Translations under genes and position numbers: made by a program
Notes under the pieces: generated by a model
Seen by the model: only the letters and a program-made list of their open reading frames with translations
What the model was told of the DNA's origin: nothing
Database searches by the model: none
Shown here: positions 9,564 through 20,139 of the stretch, piece by piece
Layout of the letters: each line of letters starts with the position of its first letter
Position numbering within the stretch: the stretch's first letter is position 1
From: Saccharomycopsis crataegensis
Lineage: Eukaryota; Ascomycota; Saccharomycetes; Ascoideales; Saccharomycopsidaceae
Assembly: GCF_037102585.1 (NCBI RefSeq)
Contig: NW_027043838.1
Location: forward strand, 1,674,001 to 1,738,000
Direction: 5' to 3'
DNA length: 64,000 nucleotides

Positions 9564-12383
9564 TTATGATAATGGTAAATAGAGCAATCTTTCTTGCTCG
9601 AAGTTCTCATGTATCTTCCTGGAAATGAACTTGTCATCTACCTCAGTAAATAATGCCTCTCTAGAATGTTTGGCGATATCATTCAATATTTGTTTAAATT
9701 GGTCTGTCAAGTCTTGCAATTTACCTTCAGTACCCACAAAATTCAATAAATGATAGAAATCCGCAAGAGAAACTAAAAGATTCTCTCTCAAGAATTGGGT
9801 AGATGATGATTTATCCTCGTTCAATGTTTCACTAACCACAGCCAACGTTTCCTTGAAAAATGTCAATAAAGTGATGATTATCTTGACTCTGAACTTCTTA
9901 AAACCAGGAGATTTATACAAATCCAAATAATCGCTTCCAATAGAGTCTTTATCCCCACTAACGAGGAACTCACAGAAGTTGTACAACAATAATGATACGC
10001 TTGTCGAGGGTAATGTTGGCAAACCGTCTTCCCATACTTCCTTCTCCGTAGGCATCTCAAGGTGTAATTCATGATCTGGTTTTTCTTTAATGCTGGAGAA
10101 ATTCACAGCAGTAGCACCGGTATTTAATAGTGTATCCACGGAGATATCATTCTCGATTTCTGCCGCAAGAGTGGTGAAAGATGAGTTGGGTATTGTTTTA
10201 GGTTTGTCAATAGTAATTTTTTCTAATTCACCTTCATCAAACGACAAGAATCTTTTGAGAACAATATGAACGAAATCTTGGTAAAGCTCTTTGGTAAATT
10301 CTGAGGTGATTCTTGAGTAATAATAATCAATGACTTCATTAGTTCTCTTAAATATGAATGAAATACTTTCTTTCATTTTATTGTTAGTTTTTGAAGAAAA
10401 CTCACTTTGATCACTATCAATAACCAATAAATCTTTCAACCCCTGATCTTTAATTGATTTACGGAAGATCAATAAAACTTTTAAAACATCAACGTAACTA
10501 ATGTACCCATTTTCTGTTTCTTTTGAGACTAACCCGAATATTTGTTCCAAGAAATTCGTAAATCTTTCAAGTAACAATTTTTCAAAATACTGTTCCCGAA
10601 TTTCATCATAAATTACCGTAAAGTGGTCCTTGTACTCTGTCAAGAAAGTTTCGATAGCCTCAGAGTTCTGATAAGCATCAAAATCATGATCATTAAAGAA
10701 CTCTTCGTTGATATTCATCTCATGTATCATTGGATCACTCCCACTAGAATCGAAATTATTAGAAATCAAATTCTGCATGATGCCAACGTTAAATACTTTC
10801 AAAACAATTTTCAAATTAGAAAAAAAATTTATCAATTCACTTGATACATTGATTAAGTTTGGAGGAGATGTTGTTGTCGTTTTCTTTGAAAGATCTAGGT
10901 TCATGGATGTCAAACTCGAAACTTTCAATAAGTAAGCATTTACATCCTTAATTTGCATATCATTCTCGGCTGTTGACCAAAGTCCTTCATTAGAATACTC
11001 AGTTATTGGTTGGGTATGAAGATAAGTGGCCATACTTTTAGACACTGACATGATTTGGTCAATTTGCGTAGCTAAAATATTTGTGATGTTGGTTTTCCAG
11101 ATAATAATCAAGTTTTTCAAAAGGTCATCGCCATTCGGTAACATGAGTGTGGTAAGCGCGCTCGAATGGATACTCTTGAACTCTTTGACTGTGACCTTTA
11201 TTAAGTCAATTAGTCTGGTGAATGGTTTATGAGTTTTGCCGGAACGTACCAGGGAATGTTCGATCGCATAATTCAAACCCTTTTCAAAACTCTTGGAAAA
11301 ATTATTGACGATTTCTGATTTCCATAGCTTGATAATATCCATAAGGGCTGACTCATCTGAAAATTGATCTTTATAATTCGACATAGAGTACGTGAACTCA
11401 CAAGAACTCAAAAACTCATCAAAACCATCGAAATTATTAAGAATTGATGCGTATTTGGACTTCAAATTGGCCTTAAATTGTGAGCTCTGAAAGTTCAAAT
11501 TTTTGATTATTTGATTGAGGAAAGTCTTTGGGAAACTGCCATATTTGTCTGGGAAAAACACTTCCAAGTAGGTTAGTGACAAGTATAAGTAGCTAAGGGT
11601 ATTTCTAAAAGTTGAAAGATTTTTGAGATTGACAAAAGCAGGGTGCTCGAAAAGGTTAGTTAACACCTTTGATTTCAAGTCAATATAGTATTTCAAAATG
11701 CCAAACAAGTCCAAATTCAATACCAATATTAGGGATACTAAAACGGTTATGAAGGCATTATTGTTTAGGTATTCTATCGAGTGGCTATTTGACTTTATTA
11801 TCAAGCCCGACAAAAAACTCAAATATTGACTCTTCAATCTCACGAACTTTTGATATAGAGTATTTCTTTTATCGTTCAATTCTATCTTTACTAGCAATTT
11901 TTCAAACACATAAAACTCTTTGGAGATATGGATTAATTTAACATCAATCAACGGGTTGAAATTCAAATTCTTGGCAAGATGGTTCTTGACAGAGATTACC
12001 AAACCATCAATAGAGCTTTGTAAAGTTAAAAATGCCACTCTGAGAGATTTTTCATTGTTTTGGTTCAGTTTATTAGTATTCAAAACATTGGTATCGATGA
12101 ATACGTGATAATTCTTCAATAATTTATCCAAGTTTCCGGTTTGGTTGTCATTCAATTCGCACAAATCACTGAGTTTCTTATCCTGATCCTGAACTATCTT
12201 GTTCATAAGCATGATATTTTCAGCTGTTGACAAGAGAGATCTATATTTTGACCCTACTAACGTTCGCAATTCATTGGTCTTCTCATCAGATTGAACCTCC
12301 AAGTTATGGCTTATTTCTCTGATTTGGCTTATCGTTAGTGAGCGGAAAAGCTCAGCAGCCTTAGCCTCATTATCCTGTACCAT
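9564..12383 (-). CDS. COG1: Conserved oligomeric Golgi complex subunit 1
   Basis: A 939-residue tethering-complex subunit of lobe A of the COG complex, acting in retrograde traffic within the Golgi. The N-terminal signature LFRSLTISQIREISHNLEVQ followed by LVGSKYRSLLSTAENI is the family hallmark (Vps51/COG1-type N-terminal helix). The rest is helical and poorly conserved, as usual for COG subunits. The frame is open upstream to an ATG at 12446, but the first 21 residues it would add are not family-like. The ATG at 12383 (MVQDNEAKAAELFRS) places the signature at the usual position, so I chose it. No introns are needed. SKI8 lies 226 bp downstream on the same strand. Confidence 0.85.
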   Translation of the reverse strand: MVQDNEAKAAELFRSLTISQIREISHNLEVQSDEKTNELRTLVGSKYRSLLSTAENIMLMNKIVQDQDKKLSDLCELNDNQTGNLDKLLKNYHVFIDTNVLNTNKLNQNNEKSLRVAFLTLQSSIDGLVISVKNHLAKNLNFNPLIDVKLIHISKEFYVFEKLLVKIELNDKRNTLYQKFVRLKSQYLSFLSGLIIKSNSHSIEYLNNNAFITVLVSLILVLNLDLFGILKYYIDLKSKVLTNLFEHPAFVNLKNLSTFRNTLSYLYLSLTYLEVFFPDKYGSFPKTFLNQIIKNLNFQSSQFKANLKSKYASILNNFDGFDEFLSSCEFTYSMSNYKDQFSDESALMDIIKLWKSEIVNNFSKSFEKGLNYAIEHSLVRSGKTHKPFTRLIDLIKVTVKEFKSIHSSALTTLMLPNGDDLLKNLIIIWKTNITNILATQIDQIMSVSKSMATYLHTQPITEYSNEGLWSTAENDMQIKDVNAYLLKVSSLTSMNLDLSKKTTTTSPPNLINVSSELINFFSNLKIVLKVFNVGIMQNLISNNFDSSGSDPMIHEMNINEEFFNDHDFDAYQNSEAIETFLTEYKDHFTVIYDEIREQYFEKLLLERFTNFLEQIFGLVSKETENGYISYVDVLKVLLIFRKSIKDQGLKDLLVIDSDQSEFSSKTNNKMKESISFIFKRTNEVIDYYYSRITSEFTKELYQDFVHIVLKRFLSFDEGELEKITIDKPKTIPNSSFTTLAAEIENDISVDTLLNTGATAVNFSSIKEKPDHELHLEMPTEKEVWEDGLPTLPSTSVSLLLYNFCEFLVSGDKDSIGSDYLDLYKSPGFKKFRVKIIITLLTFFKETLAVVSETLNEDKSSSTQFLRENLLVSLADFYHLLNFVGTEGKLQDLTDQFKQILNDIAKHSREALFTEVDDKFISRKIHENFEQERLLYLPLS

Positions 12384-12804
12384 TATTAATAGCTTTCCAG
12401 CTATAAGTGTATCGAATGGGGGAGATAGTATATCTATCACAAGCATTCATCAGAGATAATGATTTAAACACTTCATCACTCTCATTTCCGTGATCAATGG
12501 AAAAATCTAAGCGTGATCATGCACGTGATCATGCTTATAGACAAGTACGCTCAAGCGATATCGGGGCCATACTATGACCACAGCTCATTGACGAGTAATG
12601 TTTTGTGTTGTTCTAATGTTCTATGCATCGATCCAATACAATGCTATCAATGTGTATGTACTAAGCAATATATACCGGTGTTACCATGGTTAGATTCTTC
12701 CGGGTTTGGAATTTACATATCATGAAAGGAAATCTTTACTCAATCTTGACACCTCTCTTAGAAGGAGAACACCAATTGCTCGACCCGGACTATTAACCAA
12801 CTTC

Positions 12805-13460
12805 GAAATGGATGCTTTATATAATCATTCTGCTGTAGTTCTAGTACAGCCAGTACAACCCACCATGGTGCAAACTCTGTGATTGCTCCATCCCGACATC
12901 ATGATGATGCGAACCCTGCTACTACGAATGCAGATACCAAAAATCAAAGTTGGAGTACTTTTCGTGATAAGATTCCCCAAAAAATGTATTTTCAGCGAAT
13001 ACCTACACTCGTTACGTCAAGAGATATTCTTTGGTAGACTCTGATAATCCCACAGGTACGAGCCGGAAAATCCACGAGAATTAGCATTGCAATCCCTAAT
13101 GAATCTAAAGGTCAATACACAAACCGACTTCTCTGACTTGTTTTTCGACATTCATGCATCCAAGAAAGCTTTTTTATTTTCAAACCAAGAAGAGCTAACT
13201 GAGGTAGAAATACGATCATTCTAGCCTAGTAAATCTGTACACTCCAAATCAGATTATTAGCAATGTGACTGCTGAGGAAAGGATTACCAATACAAAAACA
13301 AAAAAAGATGCAAGCCCAACAAAAGATACAAAAGCAACAAGAAATTCAAGACCAACAAATGACTGAAGGACAATAATTACTCTGGTCGACAAGGCTAACG
13401 CCAAGAATTTATCGTTCAACAGATCATTATTTCTTCTCTTTTTTTCTTTCATCTAATTTT
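12805..13460 (+). pseudogene. Degenerate coding-like tract, family unknown
   Basis: Several stretches on the plus strand read as plausible protein. Examples are WSTFRDKIPQKMYFQRIPTL and, further on, LALQSLMNLKVNTQTDF and SDLFFDIHASKKAFLFSNQ. They are spread over different frames with no intact reading frame overall. This is what a decayed gene looks like, but I do not recognise the family. I cannot tell whether it came from a host gene or a mobile element. Confidence 0.35.
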
Positions 13461-13549
13461 CTTTTTCAATACTAATTCTCAAATATTGTATTCATTATGA
13501 TTAATATACATATGTCCAATAAGCTGTTCCAAGAATCGTGCCTTTTTTT

Positions 13550-14250
13550 TTTAATCATTTGCTTGATATCTTCTGGCTTCTCCCATTTGATATATTTCAG
13601 GAACTATTTCAAAAAAAGCAACTGATATAGGATAATTTCTTCCTAACTCAAAACTTGAAAGATTCTAGATGTAGCTTTCATCTATCAAACTAAGAAGGTA
13701 CTCCCGATTTCTATCTCCAAGTTTTGGTTTCCTATTAATGAACTTGTCAACTCTTTTATCGTGTTTCTGTTCTACATTAATATTTTTGGAAACAAATGAA
13801 ATAATATGGTTCCAATAATCAATTCCCGTCACTCTAGGTTCTGATTTTTTGTATGAGCGTTACTACTGTATCTGTCCTAGTAATATCGAAGTAATCTATT
13901 TTTAAATTCTCCTCGAGTGAATGGAACACGAGGTCTTGAGGATTGATATACCTCTCTAACGCTTCGCTCAAGTTTCATCAATAATATCCTCATTAGGCGG
14001 ATGGATTTTTGTAGCACCACCATTTTCTTCACCTAAATGCTACGATAATTTGCATATATATGTGTGTTTGAGTCTAAATGCTGGCGAATTTTTCAGGAAG
14101 CAGATTAATGCGGTTGTCAATTTTGTCCGTCTATAATTATCAGATCTTTATCTACCAGTTTCTAATGCAAGGGTCAATTTCCTGAGCCTAATCTCCGCTT
14201 GTAGTTTTCTCGTCTTTCACCTTCAGTCAACAACTCTCCATATAAATTAT
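13550..14250 (-). pseudogene. Degenerate coding-like tract, family unknown
   Basis: The minus strand contains protein-like segments in more than one frame, for instance GATKIHPPNEDIIDET, then INPQDLVFHSLEENLKIDYF, then RVTGIDYWNHIISFVSKNIN and KPKLGDRNREYLLSLIDE. No frame is intact across the tract. Composition and length suggest the remains of a gene of at least 200 codons. I do not recognise it. Confidence 0.4.
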
Positions 14251-14625
14251 ATATATATATATATACGCAGACGGAAAATTCCTGTTTTAATCTCTCAATG
14301 CTTTCACTTTGTGTATTGCTTTCACTTTGTGTACTGCTTTCACTTTCTTACATAACACAAAAGATGGAGAGTGGAATTTCAATGACAACAAGAATATAGA
14401 TATAGATATTCAAACATTCAAGTAAAAATTCCAAATACAATATAAAAGACTGTAAAACAAAAAATACAACTGTATGAGTGATTCAAACCGGGATACTCGC
14501 ACAGTACAATTAATCATCATATAATTATGTTCCTCTTTTATGGGCTTACTTTGCTGCTTATCGATGTTTTTATTGTAGACACGCGTTTCAATTTTATTGA
14601 TTAATCCAATTTGATATCATTTTTT

Positions 14626-15932
14626 CTAAGTAACGTTAACAAATTCATCGAACTTCTTCATGAACAACTTAGCCTTTTCTTCGGCATCAGCAACCTGTTC
14701 ATTAATGACCAATTCGACTTCGACGGTTGGTGTTTCATGTGATTCAGTAGAAGGAGCCGATTTGACTTCAGTTAGGAGGTCAAAGATGGAAGGTTGGCCA
14801 ACGGATGGAGTGACCTTGGATTCAGGTTGGTTGATCTTGAAGTTGACCTTGAATCTGTCAACTCTTGATGGAATGCTGATGATATCTTCAAACAAGTCAT
14901 CGTAGAAGTCTGATTTAACTGGATGTCTTTGCAAAGCGTAGGTTTGGGACTTCTTAACTGCTTCACTAACAAATTCATAAATGGTAAATGGCTTGACTTT
15001 TCCTAAGGAGGCTTCGCGTAATTCTACTATTGATGACAAGTCAAATGATTGTTTAATAACCTTTGGTTCTGGAATTGATGGCTTGGCAGGGACAGCGGCA
15101 TCAGAGGAAGATTTTGCTTCTGTAGCACTGTCCGAGGATTCTGCCTTAATTGGGGCACCTTGGATATTTGAAAGATCTAATTTTTCATGGGCTTTGAAGT
15201 AGGTAGCAATGGCACCAGCAGACTCTTTAGAAATCTTTCCCAAGTAAAACAACACATCCCCCTTGAGTAATCTGCCATTTGGGCCAGTAGCTTCAATCTT
15301 CTCGAGGGCATCTTCTTTAGAAATCCCGTTGGATTCTAAAAGGGTCAGCACCGATGGGAAAAGGGTTTGTGATGGGTTGGCCTTGTTAAAGATACCAGCT
15401 TCAGCAGATATTGGTTTGGAAGCTTTCTTTGGAGCAGTCTCAGGTTTTTTTGGCTCTTGTTTTTTTGGCTCTTGTTTCTTTGGGGCTTCGGTTGCTTCTT
15501 CTTTTGGGAACTCCAATTTCGATATGTCGTCTTCTGGTTCAGCAAGATAGGCAATGGTTCTCCCGACTGGAATATCCTTGGATCCATTTGGCAACAAGAT
15601 CTTTGCCAATATACCGTCATCTTGGGCTTCGACATCGATCTGAGCTTTGTCGGTTTCCACTTCCAAAAGAACGTCACCCGAGCTGTAAGCTTCCCCCTCT
15701 TTAAACTTCCATTCAACAACACCACCTTTATCCATCGTTGGGGACATGGCAGGCATACCGAATTTAGTGGCAGCAGCCCTCAATACTGAGGCATGAAATA
15801 CTATATTGGTAAGTTAGTATTCATGGAATAATAATATAAAAAAAAAAGATTGATATACTTACAGCGAACATTGACATTTTGGAATCTAACCACCCCCGTG
15901 GATGCTCTGCTAAAGGCTCTAACAGAAAACAT
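14626..15932 (-). CDS. PDX1: Pyruvate dehydrogenase complex component X (E3-binding protein), spliced
   Basis: A 414-residue mitochondrial matrix protein that anchors dihydrolipoamide dehydrogenase (E3) to the E2 core of the pyruvate dehydrogenase complex. Exon 1 (15932-15863) encodes a basic, Ser-rich presequence (MFSVRAFSRASTGVVRFQ). The intron is 15862-15801 (62 nt, GTAAGT donor, TACTAAC branch at 15819-15813, ATAG acceptor). Exon 2 is 15800-14626. The lipoyl domain (about 35-112) carries the modified lysine in VETDKAQIDVEA (about Lys75). An Ala/Lys/Pro-rich linker follows. The E3-binding domain is at about 169-211 (ATGPNGRLLKGDVLFYL). The C-terminal part lacks an obvious acyltransferase active-site motif, which separates PDX1 from the E2 subunit LAT1. 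Exon 2 has no ATG before the lipoyl domain, so exon 1 is required. Confidence 0.9.
15801..15862 (-). other. PDX1 intron
   Basis: 62-nt intron with GTAAGT donor, perfect TACTAAC branch box and TAG acceptor. It joins exon 1 to exon 2 after the first base of a Leu codon (TTA), giving 415 codons in total including the stop. Confidence 0.9.
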
Positions 15933-16549
15933 TGTTTTTCTTTTTCCAAGACACACAGGATAACCGCAAAGTTGTTTAAATTTCGCTAAGAAACAGCCAA
16001 TTGCAAAAGCACACCCGGTTAATAATTACAGAGGCACAACAAAGAAACTGGTGATGGGGCCATCCTGCAAAAAAAACGCTGCGATCAACTGATGACTTCT
16101 TTTATCACGTGTATGATCATGTGTTTGAGTGAACAGTATCATGTGATTATCCTCCGCGGCCGGAAAGTATATTCCCACCAGGGCTCATAACCATCAAGTA
16201 ATCGGTACCCTATTACTGGTATATAGTACTAGTTACATCTGTGTTAACTAACAGTGAAATTCTACTGCTGATGCTGAAAGACTGAGAAATTACAGCCGTG
16301 TTTCTTTACGGGGACGTGGTGGAAAGAAATCAAGATGAATTGGGTCATAGTGGTTGTAAAATTATTGTTGTTACTGCAGTGATGGAATGACTAGGATTGG
16401 ATACATATTCGTTGCGTACAGAAATAGTCACGAATCCAATTGATCACAGTAGTTTAGAAAAATATTCCTCTGATTGGCTTAAGAAATCTACTTAAAGAGC
16501 TGTGGAGTTTTATATCATGTACTTTTTTTTTTCTGTGAAGAACCTTCGG

Positions 16550-16566
16550 CCAACGGTCTGATGATA

Positions 16567-16601
<35 letters not shown>

Positions 16602-17735
16602 AGTAATGGTTTTGATGCAACAGTACCCCCAATTGGAGTTTTCTCTCAGCAAGAGAGCGAGATCCGCTAATCAAAAATATTAAAGTCGTTCATTACAAAT
16701 TTTCCAAAGAGACAAGCTCCCCCAAGGAGTCCTCAATAGATTTGGTGATTGAATATGCAAAAAGATTATTCCTTAAACTTTTGTAAAGAAATGCTAACAT
16801 TTTTTGATTCTCGTCCTGAAGCGGTCTTTGAGAATATTCACTAACATTCCTTTAAGATTGCAAATAATCATATTTCCTACTACTCGCCATTGGTCATCAT
16901 GTTGATCTCTTTATTGAAGAATGAGAAAATTTGCAAACATTTGAAGCAAAGGGATTTCAAGCGAGAATTGTGGTATAGAGCTGGTAAGGGCTACGGTATT
17001 GACAGTATTGAAAACGACAAGGTCTTTTTTTTTTTGGAAATGAGCAATATTGAGGTATATCATTCAAAAGAAACTGGTAATGTCGGGCCATTCCCTGGTG
17101 GAGGCCCAGACCTTTTCCAACCTGTGGCATGGCTGTATTTCATTCATGGAAAATCATGAACTTGCAAAGTTTTTGTAAAAAAAAGCAAGATATCTTTGAT
17201 GTCCTTTTGGGGTGCTCGTATTCCAGAACAAGGGAAGAATTTGTGATGATCATGAAAGATGAGATCGATGTGCTCAATAACCTTGGCGTGTTACAGAACC
17301 AAAAGATAAATGTCATCCCAATTATTAAAAAGATTTCTGCATCACTTACCGGATTATCTAATACCACCTATCTGATGCCCGAACCAATCAGAATACCAGA
17401 CATGATGCTAATGTTTTTTCCAGCTCTCAAAGTATTTTTGGATGTAATTAACTGTTTCTCGATTCATCAACTTAAGATGATGCTAAAGCTGTTTAATGAC
17501 TCCCCTCACAAACAACGGGATATCTTCAAAATCATCAAGAAGATCCGATCTCCTGAAAGGCCCAAGCAAAAGAATTTTCAGGAAAGATGTTAGCTCATCT
17601 CAAGTGCCTAATAAATGATTATTTCCACTTTCATCTTTTGATGAATGGTGGGGACTTTACAGAGAAGGACGTGATTTTCCTTCAAAAATTTCCTTGTCTG
17701 CTCTTTGATAAATTTCCTTACAAGTATCCGATTGG
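16550..17735 (+). pseudogene. Large decayed gene of unrecognised family
   Basis: Protein-like sequence is spread over about 1.2 kb of plus strand in changing frames. It starts with an Asp run from the GAT repeat followed by ESNGFDATVPPIGVFSQQE. Two longer open pieces follow: 16890-17159 (89 codons, with FKRELWYRAGKGYGIDSIEN) and 17129-17593 (154 codons, with IPDMMLMFFPALKVFLDVIN and FSIHQLKMMLKLFNDSPHK). The hydrophobic spacing in the second piece loosely recalls an F-box helix pair, but this is a weak impression. The two pieces overlap and neither looks like a complete gene. It is most simply an old pseudogene of a protein of roughly 350-400 residues. Confidence 0.5.
16561..16600 (+). repeat. 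GAT/TGA trinucleotide microsatellite
   Basis: About ten tandem GAT units in a 40-bp tract, interrupted once near the left end. In the frame of the adjoining relic it would encode an Asp run. Confidence 0.9.
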
Positions 17736-17814
17736 TTCTGAATAGAAGCAAAAATAAAAAAACAACAAAATAATTACTATCACATATATAATCGTATATT
17801 TTCTCAGTTTCAAT

Positions 17815-19712
17815 TCACATATTATTAGCAGGCATCGCTTGCAATGCATCAGCCAATTGCGACCAATTTTCAGAATGTAATTCACTGTATTTAAGCCTAT
17901 CGCTTACCCATTCTTGGAAAACCTTGGTGATTTTGTACTGGGTCTCTTGGAACATTAGAAATTCCTGTTGGACACACTCTTTAATGAGCCAGTCCCTGTT
18001 TGTTTGTCTAATGACCAATTGTTTATCATTATTGATGGTTTGTACAAGGTTATCAACCTCTGACCCTTTGACATCGGATTTTTTCTTGAGTTGCCCTAAT
18101 TTCCCTTGGCTTTGCTCCACTTTCTTCTTAATTTCATGAATATTGTTGCCTCCGAGTCTTTTTCTTCTTTCAAAAAGACCGTACAACGATGTTAAATACT
18201 CGTTGTATTCTTTAAATTCTTTCAAAATCCCGTCTTCAATTAACTGACTTTCATCCTTTAATAACGCCGCCGAAGTCTTAATATGAGTGCTCATACTCTT
18301 TATCCCGACATTTATCGGGGAAATATCCGATGGTTCTACCGAATAGACCTTGTTGGTGGTTTTGATGAACTCTCCAAGAACTTCAATAAACTTTTGATTA
18401 TCGGTATTATATAACTGTTTTCTTTTCTCAAATCGTTCCACAAGCAAAGTAATCTTCGCCCAGTTATTTTGTATTCCAATCAAGGAATTTTCCGCATCTT
18501 CCCATACATTTTCGTGATTATTATCCCAGCTATCAATAAACCTTTTTGAGATTCTTTTCCCTTCAAATTCCTCGAGAATTTCAAGTGGGGTTTGCTTTCT
18601 CCATACAGATAGTTCAGCAGGAATCGTTAAAAACATGATAACTATGGCTTCTTTTGACAAAACAGGGTGCTTCATGACGATATTTAAAAATCTTGATAGC
18701 CCTCTTTTTCTACGTTCAAGAAATAAAGGGTCTGTATTTGGACCTACTAAAACATTAGTATACCTGGACTTGAAATAAACAATAATAATACAAATTTGGA
18801 CTTACCTGAAAATCTTTTTGGAGGTAACCCAGGAACCATTCTAAATGGATACTTTTTGAGTAACGTTTCATATAACCATACGAAATCAGAATATCTTCTA
18901 ACCACTTTCTTAGCATCGGCCGGGTGCGATGCACTCAAGTCAATGGAATGAGACACCAAGTAGTTGATATGTTTGAATACTAATCCTTCCTTTTCGGCAA
19001 TTTCCAGCACATCTATCACATCATTGGTGTTTGGATTGAATTCTCTTCTGATATTCTGGCCATCTACCATTAAGGTTTTCCTGAGCTTTGCCCCGGTGCT
19101 CTGTTGCGAAGCACCAGGGTCATTGAGAATGGTTGGGTTTTCTGACCAGACACTACCACTCACTGAGCCAGTAATTGGGTTGCTGCTGCTGCCAGGTTTT
19201 TCTAATACCAAGTCAGGCAAATTATAAATATGGGCTTCCAAATTTTGAAAGTTCCCTGCTCCCAACTTTTGTTGTTCTAATGCAGTCAATCCAATCATGA
19301 CATTCCACAAAGTGATATCCACAGTTGTGAAGTCAACCTGCTGGTTCATGGTGATCAAATTCAAGATATTCTCAATTGAGATTTGGTTCAATCCGGCTTT
19401 TTCGAATACTGACTCGATGGCTAGAAAATCCACCATCCCGTCACTTCTGATGTTGTCGTTGTATAGTTCTTGGTATATTGGGGGTACTGAGATGTTCTTA
19501 ATGGACTTTGTGATGGCCAGTAACTCTTCATTCTGGTCGATTAGTTCCTGTAAGTAGTCATTGGTGTTATCGTCATCGATGTTGTTAATATGCTGTGAAG
19601 GGCTCGCTAGTGACGGCTGAGGGAGCACGCTAACAGAAGACAGCACTTTTGGAATTGGGGTGCTGGAGTCTGACCAAGGGTCTGCCAAATCCTCCGGGAA
19701 CAACGAGGTCAT
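17815..19712 (-). CDS. MVP1: Sorting nexin Mvp1 (SNX8-like), spliced
   Basis: PX-BAR sorting nexin acting at endosomes in retromer-independent recycling and vacuolar sorting. Exon 1 is 19712-18806, the intron 18805-18747 (59 nt, GTAAGT donor, ATACTAAT branch, TTAG acceptor), and exon 2 18746-17815. The product is 612 residues. The N-terminal half is Ser/Pro/Asn-rich with an LPDLV helix region. The PX domain (about 225-345) includes VVRRYSDFVWLYETLLKKYPFR and the GLPPKR loop that contacts PI3P, and it crosses the splice junction. The C-terminal half is a helical BAR-like region (RRKRLGGNNIHEIKKKVEQS, NRDWLIKECVQQEFLMFQET). Both halves match yeast Mvp1. I chose the ATG at 19712 (MTSLFPEDLADPWSD); an in-frame ATG at 19817 would add a hydrophobic segment, discussed under findings. 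The gene is divergent to ALE1. Confidence 0.9.
18747..18805 (-). other. MVP1 intron
   Basis: 59-nt intron with GTAAGT donor and TTAG acceptor; the branch element is ACTAAT rather than CTAAC. Joining the exons continues the PX domain (PKRFS then VGPNTDPLFLERRKRGLSRF), matching the family. Confidence 0.88.
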
Positions 19713-20139
19713 TTTGTGATTAGGGTTACAGCAAACACAGATGATGATAATAAGAAGAAGAAGAGTGAAAGAGATTATGATTATTTTTGTAAGGAGAAGA
19801 AGGCCAGTCTGGCACATCCGTGCACCACATTTCGTTATCTCGCGACTTCAAAAGTGGAACTTTTACGGCAACAACAGAGAGAAATCGATGAGTGAAAAGG
19901 ACTAATAGACATATATTATGATTGCTATGATGATTCCCCTCATCTAAAACATTTTTAATACAAACAGTTCTCTTTTTGCCTGATTACCACTCATTTTATA
20001 TGAAGAAACACCCTTACCTCATGGCACTGTTTCCCTCGTTAAGGTGATCTTTTTTTTTCTTTTTGTTGGGGCTCATCGTCCTTCTTTCAGGATACTTTTA
20101 CCGTCTCCCAGTATTATCACTATTGCCTCCTCGATTATC
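19713..20139. other. Divergent promoter region of MVP1 and ALE1
   Basis: 427 bp between the two start codons. It contains pyrimidine-rich runs before ALE1 and an open hydrophobic stretch in frame with MVP1. No further feature is seen. Confidence 0.6.

Larger units (their letters stand above)
12384..14625. other. Gene-poor region between COG1 and PDX1
   Basis: 2.2 kb without an intact gene, flanked by COG1 and PDX1 (both minus). Coding-like but degenerate sequence occupies about 12.8-13.46 kb (+) and about 13.55-14.25 kb (-), listed separately. A TA dinucleotide tract lies at about 14248-14266, an imperfect direct repeat of TGCTTTCACTTTGTGTA near 14299-14345, and one ACGCGT at 14581-14586. 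Confidence 0.6.
15933..17814. other. Gene-poor region between PDX1 and MVP1
   Basis: 1.9 kb without an intact gene. The first 500 bp serve as the PDX1 promoter and otherwise look featureless. From about 16.55 kb a decayed coding tract runs on the plus strand (listed separately), beginning with a GAT trinucleotide tract. Confidence 0.6.
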
